64,000 nt of DNA, from contig NZ_FVZL01000005.1 of NCBI RefSeq assembly GCF_900168295.1, forward strand, positions 1 to 64,000, given 5' to 3'. How positions within the stretch are numbered: position 1 is the first letter of the stretch; every line of letters starts with the position of its first letter. Below are positions 51,858 through 64,000 of this stretch, in pieces. The notes under the pieces were generated by a model. The model ran no database searches and was not told the DNA's origin. It worked only from the letters and a program-made list of their open reading frames with translations. The stretch comes from Arthrobacter sp. P2b. Lineage in GTDB: Bacteria; Actinomycetota; Actinomycetes; Actinomycetales; Micrococcaceae. Position numbers and translations under genes: made by a program.

Positions 51858-54800
51858 CGGTTACCTCCAGGATTCGAGACCACACTTCTTCGCCGTCGGG
51901 GTCGAGGCCCTCTTCAATGGCGTCGAGGCGGGTTTGCAGCACGGCCGCGTAGTCGCGCGGCAGCACCTTGGTAATGCGGGCTGCGGTGTCGTCGAAGTTC
52001 TCGAGGAGGCGCGCAGCCAGCTGGGAGTCAGTTTCTTCCACGTGCTTGACCAGCAGGCCGTGCACGATGTCGCGGTCCTCGGCGTCCAGCTCGCGGAGCT
52101 GGAGTTCGCCGGACTGCAGGGCATCCTTGTTGACCTTGGCAGTATCCAGGTCCAGGACGTAGGCGGTACCGCCGGACATGCCGGCGCCGAAGTTGCGGCC
52201 GGTGCGTCCGATGATCAGCGTCTGGCCGCCGGTCATGTACTCGCAGCCGTGGTCGCCAATGCCTTCGACGACGGCCGTGGCACCGGAGTTGCGGACCAGG
52301 AAGCGTTCGCCCACCTGGCCGCGCAGGAATATTTCACCGCTCGTGGCGCCGTAGCCGATCACGTTGCCGGCAATGACGTTCGTCTCGGCCTTGAACACGT
52401 TGGTGCGGTCCGGGCGGACGATGATCCGGCCGCCGGACAGGCCCTTGCCCACGTAGTCGTTCGAGTCACCGTACAGCCGCAGGGTGATGCCGGCGGGCAG
52501 GAAGGCGCCCAGCGACTGGCCGGCGGTGCCGTTGAGGGTGACGTCGATCGTGTCCGTGGCCAGCACGTCCGTGCCGAACGTCTTGGTGACGACGTGGCCC
52601 AGCATGGTGCCCACGGAACGGTCCGTGTTGATGACGTCCACGGCGATCTTCACCGGGCTGCGGTCCGTCAGCGCTTCGGTGGCCATGGTGATCAGGCGCT
52701 GGTCGAAGTGCTTGTCCAGCTCATGGTTCTGGCCGGTCATGTTCCGAAGCGGCGCGTCGTCGTCGAACTCCAGCCCGTGCAGGATGGGGTCCAGGTCCAG
52801 GCCGTCGGCCTTCCAGTGGTCCAACGCTTCCCGGGTGTCGAGGACTTCGGCGTGGCCGATGGCCTCTTCCAGGCTGCGGAAGCCGAGCTCGGCCAGGATT
52901 TCGCGCACTTCCTCGGCAAGGAACTCAAAGAAGTTGACCACGAACTCGGGCTTGCCGGTGAAGCGGGCACGCAGTTCAGGGTTCTGCGTGGCGACGCCCA
53001 CGGGGCAGGTGTCCAGGTGGCAGACGCGCATCATGATGCAGCCTTCCACCACCAGCGGAGCGGTGGCGAAGCCGAATTCCTCGCCGCCCAGCAGCGCAGC
53101 GATCACAACGTCGCGGCCGGTCTTGAGCTGGCCGTCTACCTGGACCACCACGCGGTCGCGCAGGCCGTTGAGCATAAGGGTCTGCTGGGTCTCGGCAAGG
53201 CCGAGCTCCCACGGGACACCGGCGTGCTTGAGCGAGTTCAGCGGCGAGGCGCCGGTTCCGCCGTCATGGCCGGAGACCAGTACGACGTCGGCCTTCGCCT
53301 TGGTCACGCCGGACGCCACGGTACCGATCCCCACTTCGGACACCAGCTTGACGTGGACACGGGCCGAGGGGTTGGCGCGCTTCGCATCGTAGATGAGCTG
53401 CGCGAGGTCCTCGATCGAGTAGATGTCGTGGTGCGGGGGCGGGGAAATGAGTCCGACGCCGGGGGTCGAGTGCCGCGTGCGGGCCACCCACGGGTAGACC
53501 TTCTGCGCCATCAGCTGGCCGCCCTCGCCGGGCTTTGCGCCCTGCGCCATCTTGATCTGGATGTCGTCGGCGTTGGTCAGGTAGAGGCTGGTCACGCCGA
53601 AACGTCCGGACGCGATCTGCTTGACCGCGGAACGGCGCTTCGGATCGAGGAGCCGGTCCACGTCCTCGCCGCCTTCGCCCGTGTTGGACTTGCCGCCCAG
53701 CTGGTTCATGGCGATGGCCAGCGTCTCGTGGGCTTCCTGCGAGATGGAGCCATAGCTCATGGCGCCGGTGGAGAACCGCTTGACGATGCTGGAGACGGGC
53801 TCCACTTCCTCGAGGGGAACAGCCGGGCGCTCATTCTTGAACTTGAGCAGGCCGCGCAGGGTCATCAGGTTGGTGGACTGGTCGTCCACGCCCTTGGTGT
53901 ACGCCTTGAAGATGTCGTAGCGGCGTTCGCGGGTTGCGTGCTGCAGCCGGAAGACAGTCTCCGGGTTGAACAGGTGCGGTTCGCCGTCGCGGCGCCACTG
54001 GTACTCGCCGCCGCCCAGCAGCGGGCGGTGGGGCTGCTCGATGCCGCCCTCAGGGTACGCCATCTGGTGGCGGGCCGAGACCTCGGCCGCAATAACGTCC
54101 AGGCCCACGCCGCCGAGCTGGGAGTGGGTTCCGGCGAAGAATTCGTCCACCAGTTCCTGGCCCAGGCCCAGGGCCTCGAACGTCTGGGCGCCGGTGTAGG
54201 AAGCGACCGTGGAGATGCCCATCTTGGACATGATTTTCAGGACGCCCTTGCCGAGGCCCTTGATGAGGTTGTAGACGCCGTCCTGCGGGGTGACGCCGGT
54301 GACGTCGCCGGCAGCGATCAGCTGCTCCACGGATTCCATGGCCAGGTACGGGTTGACCGCCGAAGCGCCGTAGCCGATGAGCACGGCCACGTGGTGCGTC
54401 TCGCGGACGTCGCCGGCCTCGACCACCAGGGCGGTCTTGGTGCGGTTGGCACTGCGGAGCAGGTGGTGGTGCACGGCGGAAACCAGCAGCAGCGACGGGA
54501 TGGGTGCCCACTGCGCGTTGGAGTCACGGTCAGAGAGCACGATGTACTGGACACCGCGGTTGATGGCTCCGGAAACCTGTTCGCAGATCTCGGTGAGCCG
54601 GGCGCGCAGGGCGTTCTCGCCGCCTTCGGGGCGGTACAGGCCGCGGACCTTCATGGCCACGCGGTTGCCGTCGGCGTCCTCGATGTTGGCAATCTTGGCG
54701 AGCTGGTCGTTGTTGATCACCGGGAAGGGCAGCTGGACCTGGGGCTGGCGGACCTGCTTGGTGTCCAGGAGGTTGCCGTTGGGGCCGATGGCGCACGTCA

Positions 54801-56463
54801 GCGATGTGACCAGCTCTTCGCGGATGGCATCCAGCGGCGGGTTGGTGACCTGCGCGAAGGACTGCACGAAGTAGTCGAACAGCAGGCGGGGGCGCTTGGA
54901 CAGCACGGCCACCGGGGTATCGGATCCCATGGCGCCCAGCGGCTCGGCGCCGGTGCGGGCCATGGGGCCCAGCAGGATCTTCAGTTCCTCGGTGGTGTAG
55001 CCGAAGGTGCGCTGGCGGATGTTCACGGACGCAGCCGTGTGCACCACGTGCTCGCGCTCGGGAAGGTCGTTAAGGTCGATCAGGTTGTCCTTGACCCACT
55101 CCGCCCACGGGTTGGCGGCGGCAACCTCAGCCTTGACCTCTTCGTCGTCGATGATGCGGCCGGACTCGGTGTCCACCAGGAACATCTTGCCCGGGGACAC
55201 GCGGCCCTTCTTGACTACCTTGGAGGGTTCGACGTCGATGACGCCCACTTCGGAGGCGAAGACGATCAGGCCGTCCTCGGTGATCCAGAAGCGTCCGGGG
55301 CGCAGGCCGTTGCGGTCCAGGGTTGCGCCCACCAGGTTGCCGTCGGTGAAGGAGACGGCGGCGGGGCCGTCCCAGGGCTCCATCAGCAGGGAGTGGTACT
55401 CGTAGAAGGCACGGCGGGCCGGATCCATCGTTGCGTGGTTTTCCCACGCCTCGGGGATCATCATCATGATCGAGTGCGTAATGGGCCGCCCGGACAGCCA
55501 GAGGAGTTCGGCCACCTCGTCGAAGGACGCGGAGTCGGACGCGCCGGGGGTGCAGATGGGGTACAGCTCTTCGGGCGAATCGCCCAGCAGCGGGTTGGCG
55601 AGCTGGGACTGGCGCGCGCGCATCCAGTTGCGGTTGCCCTTGACCGTGTTGATTTCGCCGTTGTGCGCGATGGTCCGGAACGGCTGCGCGAGCGGCCAGG
55701 ACGGGAAGGTGTTGGTGGAGAACCGGGAGTGGACAATCGCCAGCTTGGTCTTGAACCGCTTGTCTGAGAGGTCCGGGTAGAACGGCTCCAGCTGGGCGGT
55801 GGTGAGCATGCCCTTGTACACGATGGTGCGCGAGGACAGCGACGGGAAGTACACGCCGAACTTGTTCTGGGCGCGCTTGCGGATACGCCAGGCGCGCGAG
55901 TCGAGTTCGTTGCGGTCCAGCTCCTCGCCCGTGGCGGACGCGAGGAAGGGCTGGGAGAAGTATGGCATGCAGGCGCGGGCCATGGCGCCGACGAGGTCGG
56001 CGACGACGGGCACCTCGCGCCAGCCGAGGACCTTGAGTCCTTCATCGGCGGCGAGGCCCTCGATGCCTGCCTTCGCGGCGTCGGCTTCCCGCTGCTCGGC
56101 GGGCAGGAACGCGGTGCCGGCCACGTACTGGCCGGGCGCGGGCAGTTCGAACTCGGTGACGGCCCGGAAGAACTCGTCCGGGATCTGCATCAGGAGGCCT
56201 GCGCCGTCACCGGTGCCCTCGTCGGCGCCCACGGCACCGCGGTGCTCGAGGTTGCGCAGGGCGGTGAGGGCGGCGTCGACGATGTCGTACCCGGGTTCGC
56301 CGCGGAGTGTTGCGATGATCGCAAGACCGCAGGCGTCCTTCTCCTGCTCGGGGTTGTAGAGCCCGGCGGCCTCCGGCAGGGCTGCGAAGCGCTTGAACGG
56401 CGACATGGCAGCCTCAGGCTGATCCGGTTCGGACCAGCTGGGAGTGTGAAGAGTTTGGGTCAT
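51850..56463 (-). CDS. gltB: glutamate synthase large subunit
   Basis: The 1537-residue enzyme has the glutaminase domain with catalytic Cys in [13 protein letters not shown], preceded by a propeptide of about 50 residues. The FMN/2-oxoglutarate-binding synthase domain contains [20 protein letters not shown], the [3Fe-4S] cluster cysteines in [18 protein letters not shown], and a C-terminal beta-helix GXGXG domain ending near [28 protein letters not shown] before ATG 56463 decides the start; the frame is open to 56535. It pairs with gltD immediately downstream. Confidence 0.97.
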
Positions 56464-56725
56464 GGGAGACGTCCTTCCTCCTGATCGTGCGTATGGAAGG
56501 GACACCATTGGCCCCACTCGTCGGGCACCGCTCACATGGGCACAACAAAGTGTTACTTACTGGAAATTGTAGGTCAGCCCGGCCTGCTGAACTAACGGTT
56601 ACGCAGGCCCCTGCCCAGGGCTTCGTCCGGCAGCAGCTCTATGCTGACCAGACTGGGCCCCATGCCACGACGTTGTGGTTTCGGGAGCTCCGAGCGGTGG
56701 CTCTGCTGCCCTGCGTGGCCGGCGG

Positions 56726-57892
56726 CTACTTGCTGGTGCCGGCCTCGGGTGCGGTTCCTGTGGCTGTGCTGCCGGAGTGTCCGGAAGCCGTTGCGTCCGT
56801 GCCGGGCTTGGTGCCCGCCGGTACCGCCGTGGCCTCTTCCGTGGGGGCGGAAGTGGGCCTGGAACCGCTTTGGTTATCAGGGAGATTATCACGCGCTTCA
56901 GTATCTGAGACAACGGGGTCCGGATCACGGACCTCATCGCCGGTGTTTCCGGCAGCATTTCCGGCGACCGTTTTCGCCGGTTCGCGGCCGGGAAGGTACA
57001 CGCTGTCCGGTTCCGGACGGCCCTTCCTGCCCAACAGGATAAAGGCAACCAGGGCCACGGAAAAGACCAGGATGCTGGTCCAGACGTTCAGCCTGGTGGT
57101 GATGCCGAAGAGGGAGATCTGTTCGGCATCGTCAATGCGCATGGCTTCGATCCAGACCCGGCCCAGGGTGTAATACATGGCGTACAGCCAGAAGAGCCTG
57201 CTCCGGCGGAAATTGAATTTCCGGTCCAGGGCGAGCAGGATCAGGACGCCCGCCACGTTCCACAGGGACTCGTAGAGGAACGTCGGGTGGAACAGGGTGT
57301 CGGCAGGCACGCCTGCCGGGAAGTTGGCGTTGTCGGCGTCGATCTGCAGGCCCCACGGCAGCGTGGTGGGGCTGCCGAAGAGTTCCTGGTTGAAGTAGTT
57401 GCCCCACCGGCCTACAGCCTGGGCAAGCAGGAGGCCCGGTGCGGCGGCGTCCAGGAAAGCGGTGAGCTTGACGCCGCTGCGGCGGCAGCCGATCCAGGCG
57501 CCCACGACGCCGAGCACCACGGCGCCCCAGATTCCGAGGCCGCCGCGCTGGATCTGCGGGATCAGCGAGAGGTCGCCGGTGCCGTCGAAGCCCGGCCCGA
57601 AGTAGGCGTCCGGCGACGAGAACACGTGGTACAGCCGGCCGCCGATGATGCCGAACGGGATGGCCCAGACCACGATGTCCCAGACGCTTCCTTCAGGCGC
57701 GCCGCGCTTTGCCCAGCGGGCGGAGGTCAGCCAGAGGCCCACCACGATGCCGGCCAGGATGCACAGGGCGTAGGCGTGGATGCGCAGCGTTCCCCACGGC
57801 AGGGGAATGTCGAACCCGGACCAGTCCGGGCTCGGAATGCTGGCGGGCACCAGGGCAGGGACCAGGGCGGCCGCCTGAAGGATGGTCTGCAT
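56726..57892 (-). CDS. lgt: prolipoprotein diacylglyceryl transferase
   Basis: The 388-residue membrane enzyme transfers diacylglycerol to lipoprotein cysteines. It has seven membrane segments, GGRLYHVFSSPD, GRWGNYFNQELFG (the Lgt signature) and HPTFLYESLWN. The C-terminus after about residue 290 is a long, disordered, acidic Pro/Thr tail typical of actinobacterial forms. It begins 4 bp after trpA ends on the same strand and is probably in the trp transcript. Confidence 0.95.
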   Translation of the reverse strand: MQTILQAAALVPALVPASIPSPDWSGFDIPLPWGTLRIHAYALCILAGIVVGLWLTSARWAKRGAPEGSVWDIVVWAIPFGIIGGRLYHVFSSPDAYFGPGFDGTGDLSLIPQIQRGGLGIWGAVVLGVVGAWIGCRRSGVKLTAFLDAAAPGLLLAQAVGRWGNYFNQELFGSPTTLPWGLQIDADNANFPAGVPADTLFHPTFLYESLWNVAGVLILLALDRKFNFRRSRLFWLYAMYYTLGRVWIEAMRIDDAEQISLFGITTRLNVWTSILVFSVALVAFILLGRKGRPEPDSVYLPGREPAKTVAGNAAGNTGDEVRDPDPVVSDTEARDNLPDNQSGSRPTSAPTEEATAVPAGTKPGTDATASGHSGSTATGTAPEAGTSK

Positions 57893-57896
57893 GGGG

Positions 57897-58720
57897 TTAG
57901 GCTTCTTCCCGTGTCAGGCCGGAGCTCAGGTCCTTGGTGAGGGCAGCGACGGCGTCAACGCCGCCGTCACGGACTGCTGCCACCAGGGCCGTGCCCACGA
58001 TGACACCTTCCGCATAGGCGGCGATCTCGCGCACCTGGTCTGCGGTGGAAACGCCCAGTCCCACGCACACACGCTCAGCACCGGCGGCATGTGCCGCAGC
58101 CACAACGTCCTTCGCGGCGGTGCTGACGGAGGAACGGGCTCCGGTGACGCCCATGATGGACACGGCATACACGAAGCCGCGGGTCGCATCCACGGTGCGC
58201 TGCATGCGCTCGGCGGTGGACGACGGCGCCACCAGGAACACCCGGTCAAGGCCGTACTTGTCGGAGGCTGCCATCCATTCTGCGGCCTCGTCGGGGATGA
58301 GGTCGGGGGTGATCAGGCCTGCTCCCCCGGCTTCGGAGAGGCGGCGGGAGAACTCGTCCACGCCCATCCGGACCACGGGGTTCCAGTAGGTCATGACCAG
58401 GACGGCGGCGTCGGTCTTGCTGGTGATGCCGGCCACCACGTCGAACACCTGGCTGACGCGGAAGCCGTTGGCCAGCGCCTCGGTGGTGGCTGCCTGGATG
58501 ACCTGGCCGTCCATGACGGGGTCAGAGTAGGGAATGCCGATCTCGATCAGGTCGGCACCGTTTTCGGCCAGTGCGATGCCGGCGGCGATGGTCGCTTCCA
58601 CGCTGGGGTAGCCCGCGGGCAGGTAACCGATGAGGGCGGCACGGCCTTCGGCGCGTGCCTTGTCGATGGCTGCCGCCGATTTGCTGGTCATCTGTGCCTT
58701 GCCGGCCATCTGTGCGCTGC

Positions 58721-58724
<4 letters not shown>
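57897..58724 (-). CDS. trpA: tryptophan synthase alpha chain
   Basis: The 275-residue TIM-barrel enzyme cleaves indole-3-glycerol phosphate to indole. Key blocks are [31 protein letters not shown] with the catalytic Glu, and [20 protein letters not shown]. The GTG start overlaps the trpB stop (GTGA), and GGGGGAGCAGCT lies just upstream, so the two chains are translationally coupled. It forms the alpha2-beta2 complex with TrpB. Confidence 0.96.
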
Positions 58725-60040
<1,316 letters not shown>

Positions 60041-60159
60041 CAGTCCCGTCCTGTTCAAGTTGATCGGTCAAAAGTATGGCCCGGCCGAAGCCGGGAGTTA
60101 TGCCGGGCACCATTGCTCTTCGCGCGGCACCCCTGCCGCGCGTCGTACAGGGCGGCCGG

Positions 60160-60981
60160 TCAGCCGCGTGCGGCGATGGCGGCGGCGCCGGCGGCAGTGA
60201 ACTCCGCGATCCGCTCCCGGGGGGTGGAGTGACTCACCAGCGCCTCGCCCACCAGCACGGCGTTGGCGCCGCTTGCGGCGTAGTGCGTGACGTCGTCGAC
60301 GTCCCGTACGCCCGATTCGGCAACCACGAGGGCCCCGGCCGGGATCTGCCCCGCCAGTGCCGCGAACACGGAACGGTCGACGTCGAGCGTCTTCAGGTTC
60401 CGCACGTTGACGCCGATGATGCGCGCCTCCGCCGCGGCCGCCCGTTCAATTTCCTCTTCGGTGTGCGTCTCCACCAGGACGCTCATGCCAAGTTCGGCGC
60501 TGAGGGCACTGAATTCGGCAAGCTGCGCGTCGGAAAGGGCGGCGACGATCAGGAGGATCAGGTCCGCGCCGTGGGCGCGGGCTTCCCAGATCTGGTATTC
60601 GTCAAGCGTGAAGTCCTTGCGCAGCAGGGGGACGTCGACGGCGGCGCGTACCGCGTCGAGGTCCGCCAGGGACCCGTTGAAGCGGCGCTGCTCGGTGAGG
60701 ACGCTGATGACGGAAGCCCCGCCGTCGGCGTACTGCCTGGCCAGCGAGGCGGGATCGCCGATGCTGGCGAGGTCGCCTTTGGAGGGACTGCGCCGCTTGA
60801 TTTCCGCGATGACCTTGAGCTGGTCGCGGGACGCCGAGGGGCCGCCGAGGGCTGCCCAGGCGTCGCGGGCAGGTGCAGCGCCCTGCGCCAGGTCTTTCAG
60901 TTCAGCCAGGGAAACGAGCCGTTTCCTGGCCTCCATATCCTCCCGGACACCGGCATTGATGTCGTCGAGAACAGTTGCCAT
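60160..60981 (-). CDS. trpC: indole-3-glycerol phosphate synthase
   Basis: The 273-residue TIM-barrel enzyme closes the indole ring. Conserved blocks are EIKRRSPSKGDL, PLLRKDFTLDEYQIWEARAH with the catalytic Lys, and VVAESGVRDVDDV. The ATG overlaps the stop codon of the upstream HGxxPAAW gene (TGATG). It is 120 bp before trpB in the same direction. No trpD or trpF is present in this segment of the operon. Confidence 0.96.
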   Translation of the reverse strand: MATVLDDINAGVREDMEARKRLVSLAELKDLAQGAAPARDAWAALGGPSASRDQLKVIAEIKRRSPSKGDLASIGDPASLARQYADGGASVISVLTEQRRFNGSLADLDAVRAAVDVPLLRKDFTLDEYQIWEARAHGADLILLIVAALSDAQLAEFSALSAELGMSVLVETHTEEEIERAAAAEARIIGVNVRNLKTLDVDRSVFAALAGQIPAGALVVAESGVRDVDDVTHYAASGANAVLVGEALVSHSTPRERIAEFTAAGAAAIAARG

Positions 60982-61268
60982 CAGTGGCCGGAGTTCTTCA
61001 GCTTGCTGCCTTCGACGCCGTAGCCTGCCTTGCGCATGATGTAGCCGAGGATCAGGCCGACCACCATCACGCCGCCGCCGGCGATGAAGATGGGGGTGTT
61101 GGCGATGACGAAGGCGATCGACATGATCAGCGCGCCGACCAGCATGACAATGACGCAGGTCCAGGCTGCCGGGCTGTTGCCGTGGCCCAGTTCCTGGCTG
61201 TGGTCGATGGCGCCGGGGGCTACCGTGCGGGTGCCGGACTTGGAAACGGACGCAGGTGCTTTGCTCAT
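60981..61268 (-). CDS. HGxxPAAW-motif small membrane protein of the trp operon
   Basis: The 95-residue protein has the signature HGNSPAAWT at about residues 29-37, followed by two membrane helices (VIVMLVGALIMSIAFVIANT and FIAGGGVMVVGLILGYIMRK). Proteins with this motif sit in the trp operon of many actinobacteria, between the trpE side and trpC. Their function is unknown; co-conservation suggests a membrane role linked to tryptophan synthesis. Confidence 0.88.
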   Translation of the reverse strand: MSKAPASVSKSGTRTVAPGAIDHSQELGHGNSPAAWTCVIVMLVGALIMSIAFVIANTPIFIAGGGVMVVGLILGYIMRKAGYGVEGSKLKNSGH

Positions 61269-61373
61269 GGAAAATCTCCTCAGGATGAATACTGCTTACA
61301 TTCTGCCATTTTTTGGCCCGCGACCGGTCATCGGCCGGCCGCGTCCGCTGCCCGGTGAAGGCCAGTGCGGGGG

Positions 61374-62012
61374 TCAGGTGGGATCGTCACCGCGTGACAG
61401 CCGGTCCCAGCTGTCGATTTCGTCAACGGGACCTGCTGTTGCTGTGCTGCCCGCCGCTGTGGGCGCGTCATATTTGGTCCTGGTTTTCCAGTACCGGCCG
61501 GCCGGGATGATGAGCAGGGCGGCAAGGGCGAGCAGGCAGCCGGCGACGACGGCCAGCGTGGGGAACGCGGTCACCGCCACCTGCGCCTGGGCGCCGGTGA
61601 CGCCGGTGGCGGCGGCGATGGGTCCCTGTGCCGCGGCGAGCGGGTCGGCCAGGACGGTGGCCGCCGCGGCGACGATGCCGGCCGAGGCAAGGACGATGAT
61701 GGCGGTGATGATCCAGCGCGCGATCCTGCCGGCGATGGCGGCCGCGAGCCCGCCCGCGAGGGCCACCAGGGCAAGGGCGGTCACGGCGGTGGCAGCCTTG
61801 CTGCCCTGAACCTCGAGCGCCTCCTGTGCAGCCCCGGCCTGGCCCACCTGGTCGGGGTTCACGGTGACGGACATCCAGGTTTGCGTGGTGGCCCCGAAGA
61901 CGGCCAGTGCCAGCACAGCGATCAGCAGCACCAGTGACGACTTGCGGGCCCAGGCGGGTGCCGCCTTTGCCGCGGCAGCCGCCTGCCCTGCTGCCTGTCC
62001 CGCGTTGGGCAT
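61374..62012 (-). CDS. Trp biosynthesis-associated membrane protein (TIGR02234-like)
   Basis: The 212-residue protein has four predicted membrane helices (about 22-42, 75-95, 102-122, 155-175) with an extracytoplasmic segment holding TQTWMSVTVNPDQVGQA. That is the pattern of the actinobacterial family annotated as trp-operon membrane protein. Its ATG overlaps the trpE stop (TGATG). The function is not established. Confidence 0.88.
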   Translation of the reverse strand: MPNAGQAAGQAAAAAKAAPAWARKSSLVLLIAVLALAVFGATTQTWMSVTVNPDQVGQAGAAQEALEVQGSKAATAVTALALVALAGGLAAAIAGRIARWIITAIIVLASAGIVAAAATVLADPLAAAQGPIAAATGVTGAQAQVAVTAFPTLAVVAGCLLALAALLIIPAGRYWKTRTKYDAPTAAGSTATAGPVDEIDSWDRLSRGDDPT

Positions 62013-63574
62013 CAGGCGTCCGTCCCGCCGGGGAGGGAGTCCGCCGAGATGTTCTGCAGGGAGCCGGCAGTGTGGACAGCCCGCAGCGGCGCGGCGGCCT
62101 TGTTCACGGTTTCGAGTGCTTCGGTGGGGTTGACGGAGTCTGCCACGATGCCGCCGCCGGCCTGGACGTACGCGCGTCCGTCCCTGATCAGGGCAGAGCG
62201 GATGGCAATGGCCATGTCCATGTCGCCGGCGAAATCGAGGTAGCCCACCACGCCGCCGTAGATGCCGCGGCGGTGCGGTTCCAGCTCGTCCAGCAGCCGC
62301 AGCGCCCGCGGCTTGGGTGCGCCGGAGAGGGTGCCCGCCGGGAACGTGGCTTTCAGGACGTCATATGCCTTCGCGTGCGGCGCGAGCTCGCCCACCACGG
62401 TGGACACCAGGTGCATGATGTGGCTGAAGCGCTCCACTTCCATGAACTGGGTGACGTCCACGGTTCCCGCGACGCAGACCTTGGACAGATCGTTGCGTGA
62501 CAGGTCCACGAGCATGAGGTGCTCGGCACGTTCCTTCTGGTCGGCCAGGAGCTCCTCGGCGAGGGCTTTGTCCGCCTCGACGGTTTTGCCGCGCGGCCGG
62601 GAGCCGGCGATGGGGTGCGTGATGACCTCTTCACCGGTGACGGTGACCAGTGCCTCGGGTGAGGACCCCACGATGGAGTATTCCCGGCCGTCGGCGTCCT
62701 CGAGGCTGAAGATGTACATGTACGGACTGGGATTGGTGTTCCGCAAAACCCGGTAGACGTCCAGTGCCGAAGCGCTGCACTCCATTTCGAAGCGGCGCGA
62801 GATGACCACCTGGAACACTTCGCCGTCCACGATGGCTTCCTTGCCGCGGTCCAGGGCGGCAAGGTACTCGGCTTCGTCCCAGCGTTCCTGGACACTGGAG
62901 GCGAAGTCCAGGGCAGCGGGTGCCAGGACCGAGACAGGCTGCGCCACCGGGGTGCTGACCTGGGCCAGGAGTGCCTTGACCCGGGCCACGGCGTCGTGCC
63001 AGGCCTCGTCCACGCGCTCGGAGCTGTTGTCGAAGTTGATGGCGTTGGCGATGAGCAGCACGGTGCCGTCCACATTGTCGTGGACCGCCATGTCAGTCAC
63101 CAGGTTCAGCGCCATTTCCGGCAGCTGCAGGTCGTCCTCGGGCGGGCTCACCAGCCGCTCCCAGTGCCGGACCGTTTCCCAGCCAAGGAAACCCACCAGG
63201 CCGGAGGTGAAGGGCGGCAGGCCGTCGAACCGGTCGGTGCGCAGGGCGTCGATGGTGTCGCGGATGGCGTCCACCGGGCTGCCGTCCAGCGGCACTCCCA
63301 CCGGCGGCTCCCCCAGCCAGTGTGCGTTTCCGTCCTTGGTGGTCAAGGTAGCCCGTGACTTTGCACCGATAAACGAGTAACGGGACCAGGCACCGCCCAC
63401 TGCTGCAGACTCCATCAGGAATGTCCCGGGCTGGCCCTGCGCCAGCTTCCGGTACAGGCCGATGGGAGTTTCGGCGTCCGCGAGCACCTTGAGCCTGACG
63501 GGAATGACACGGCTGTGGCCGGCCAGTTCCCGGAATTCCTCCAGGCTCGGGCTGATGATTCCAAGGTCCTGCAT
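62012..63574 (-). CDS. trpE: anthranilate synthase component I
   Basis: The 520-residue enzyme makes anthranilate from chorismate. It has the N-terminal feedback region (LLMESAAVGGAWSRYSFIGA-like, with LMESA for tryptophan inhibition), a catalytic GSSPEALVTVTGEEVITHPI block, RNDLSKVCVAGTV and LSGAPKPRALRLLDELE. No trpG follows directly, so the glutaminase subunit must be encoded elsewhere. It heads the leftward trp operon seen here. Confidence 0.95.
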   Translation of the reverse strand: MQDLGIISPSLEEFRELAGHSRVIPVRLKVLADAETPIGLYRKLAQGQPGTFLMESAAVGGAWSRYSFIGAKSRATLTTKDGNAHWLGEPPVGVPLDGSPVDAIRDTIDALRTDRFDGLPPFTSGLVGFLGWETVRHWERLVSPPEDDLQLPEMALNLVTDMAVHDNVDGTVLLIANAINFDNSSERVDEAWHDAVARVKALLAQVSTPVAQPVSVLAPAALDFASSVQERWDEAEYLAALDRGKEAIVDGEVFQVVISRRFEMECSASALDVYRVLRNTNPSPYMYIFSLEDADGREYSIVGSSPEALVTVTGEEVITHPIAGSRPRGKTVEADKALAEELLADQKERAEHLMLVDLSRNDLSKVCVAGTVDVTQFMEVERFSHIMHLVSTVVGELAPHAKAYDVLKATFPAGTLSGAPKPRALRLLDELEPHRRGIYGGVVGYLDFAGDMDMAIAIRSALIRDGRAYVQAGGGIVADSVNPTEALETVNKAAAPLRAVHTAGSLQNISADSLPGGTDA

Positions 63575-63694
63575 GGCTATGCTTTCCGCCTGTTCTTGTG
63601 AGGGCCGGCCTGGCCGGACGCCTTGAATGTTCTTGCAGAAGGCCGGGCTGCTGCTGCGACGGCAGCGGATGCCCCCGCGGCTACTGCTCCGGTT

Positions 63695-64000
63695 TCAGCC
63701 CGCCTGGGCCGTGGTGACGTTCAGCTCCCGGCCGTCGAAGCAGGTCCGGGTGCCGGTGTGGCAGGCGGCACCGACCTGGTCGACGCGCACCAGCAGGGCA
63801 TCGCCGTCGCAGTCCATGGCAACGGACTTTACCCACTGGACGTGGCCGGAGGTGTCCCCCTTGCGCCAGTACTCCTGCCGGGAGCGTGAGTAGAACGTCA
63901 CGCGGCCGGTGGTCATGGTCCGGTGGAGGGCTTCGTCGTCCATCCAGCCGAGCATGAGGACCTCGTTGGTGTCGAACTGCTGCACGACGGCGGCCACCAG
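63695..64000 (-). CDS. hisI: phosphoribosyl-AMP cyclohydrolase, truncated by the window edge
   Basis: The last 101 or so residues of HisI are visible. They include [40 protein letters not shown], the metal-binding [11 protein letters not shown] and the zinc cysteines [10 protein letters not shown]. It opens the ring of phosphoribosyl-AMP in histidine biosynthesis. The N-terminus, about 15-30 residues, lies beyond 64000. It is directly upstream of trpE on the same strand. Confidence 0.95.
   Translation of the reverse strand: MVAAVVQQFDTNEVLMLGWMDDEALHRTMTTGRVTFYSRSRQEYWRKGDTSGHVQWVKSVAMDCDGDALLVRVDQVGAACHTGTRTCFDGRELNVTTAQAG

Noticed and set aside
63575..63694. A trp attenuator or leader peptide before trpE
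   Set aside because: I see no Trp-codon-rich leader and no terminator hairpin with a T-run in this interval.

Overview
The window is high-GC actinobacterial DNA. The right-hand 16 kb (tRNA-Leu, pdtaR, pyk, gltBD, lgt, a trp operon, hisI) looks like the chromosomal core of an Arthrobacter/Pseudarthrobacter-type Micrococcaceae genome. This is judged from protein content and gene order; no database search was possible.

Layout. (1) About 1-8.7 kb is an acquired-looking catabolic cluster. It holds a tricarballylate/fumarate-reductase-like FAD dehydrogenase, both ETF subunits, a multi-heme-ligand membrane cytochrome b and a PrpF-type isomerase. Two closely similar GntR/FCD regulators flank it, together with several related palindromes and a truncated Mu-type transposase. 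(2) About 8.7-10.3 kb is decayed sequence with a broken lipoprotein gene and a broken membrane protein. (3) About 10.3-14.7 kb is a methylcitrate (propionate) operon: GntR regulator, prpD, prpB, prpC. (4) About 14.7-17.9 kb holds a frameshifted panD, an extra adenylate kinase, and a long gene-poor stretch ending in three strong inverted repeats that I propose as an origin of transfer.

(5) About 17.6-48 kb is an integrative conjugative element (ICE). It carries a zinc-ribbon accessory protein, a MobF relaxase-helicase, SSB, ArdC antirestriction protein, coupling protein, a VirB4-type ATPase split from an SCO6880 protein, VirB6-, VirB2- and VirB8-like proteins, a transglycosylase/NlpC hydrolase and an element-encoded sigma factor. 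Cargo includes two EspR-like regulators, two ArsR-like regulators, an ImmA/IrrE peptidase with an MAB_1171c-type membrane protein and an alpha/beta hydrolase, a repeat-containing Rho_N protein with an ATP-dependent DNA ligase, a secreted HNH nuclease, and broken pspA and SUFU-like genes. The element ends with xis and int next to the 3' end of tRNA-Leu(CAA). The opposite attachment site was not found, so the left boundary is unresolved and regions 1-4 may or may not belong to the same island.

How the parts fit. The conjugation genes are packed with 4-14 bp overlaps and are probably translationally coupled. The sigma factor, the EspR/ArsR pairs, the ImmA module and a LexA-box-controlled small gene are the likely decision layer for element transfer. 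The left catabolic cluster is predicted to oxidise a tricarboxylate and pass electrons through ETF to a membrane cytochrome b, an arrangement different from the classical TcuA-TcuB pair.
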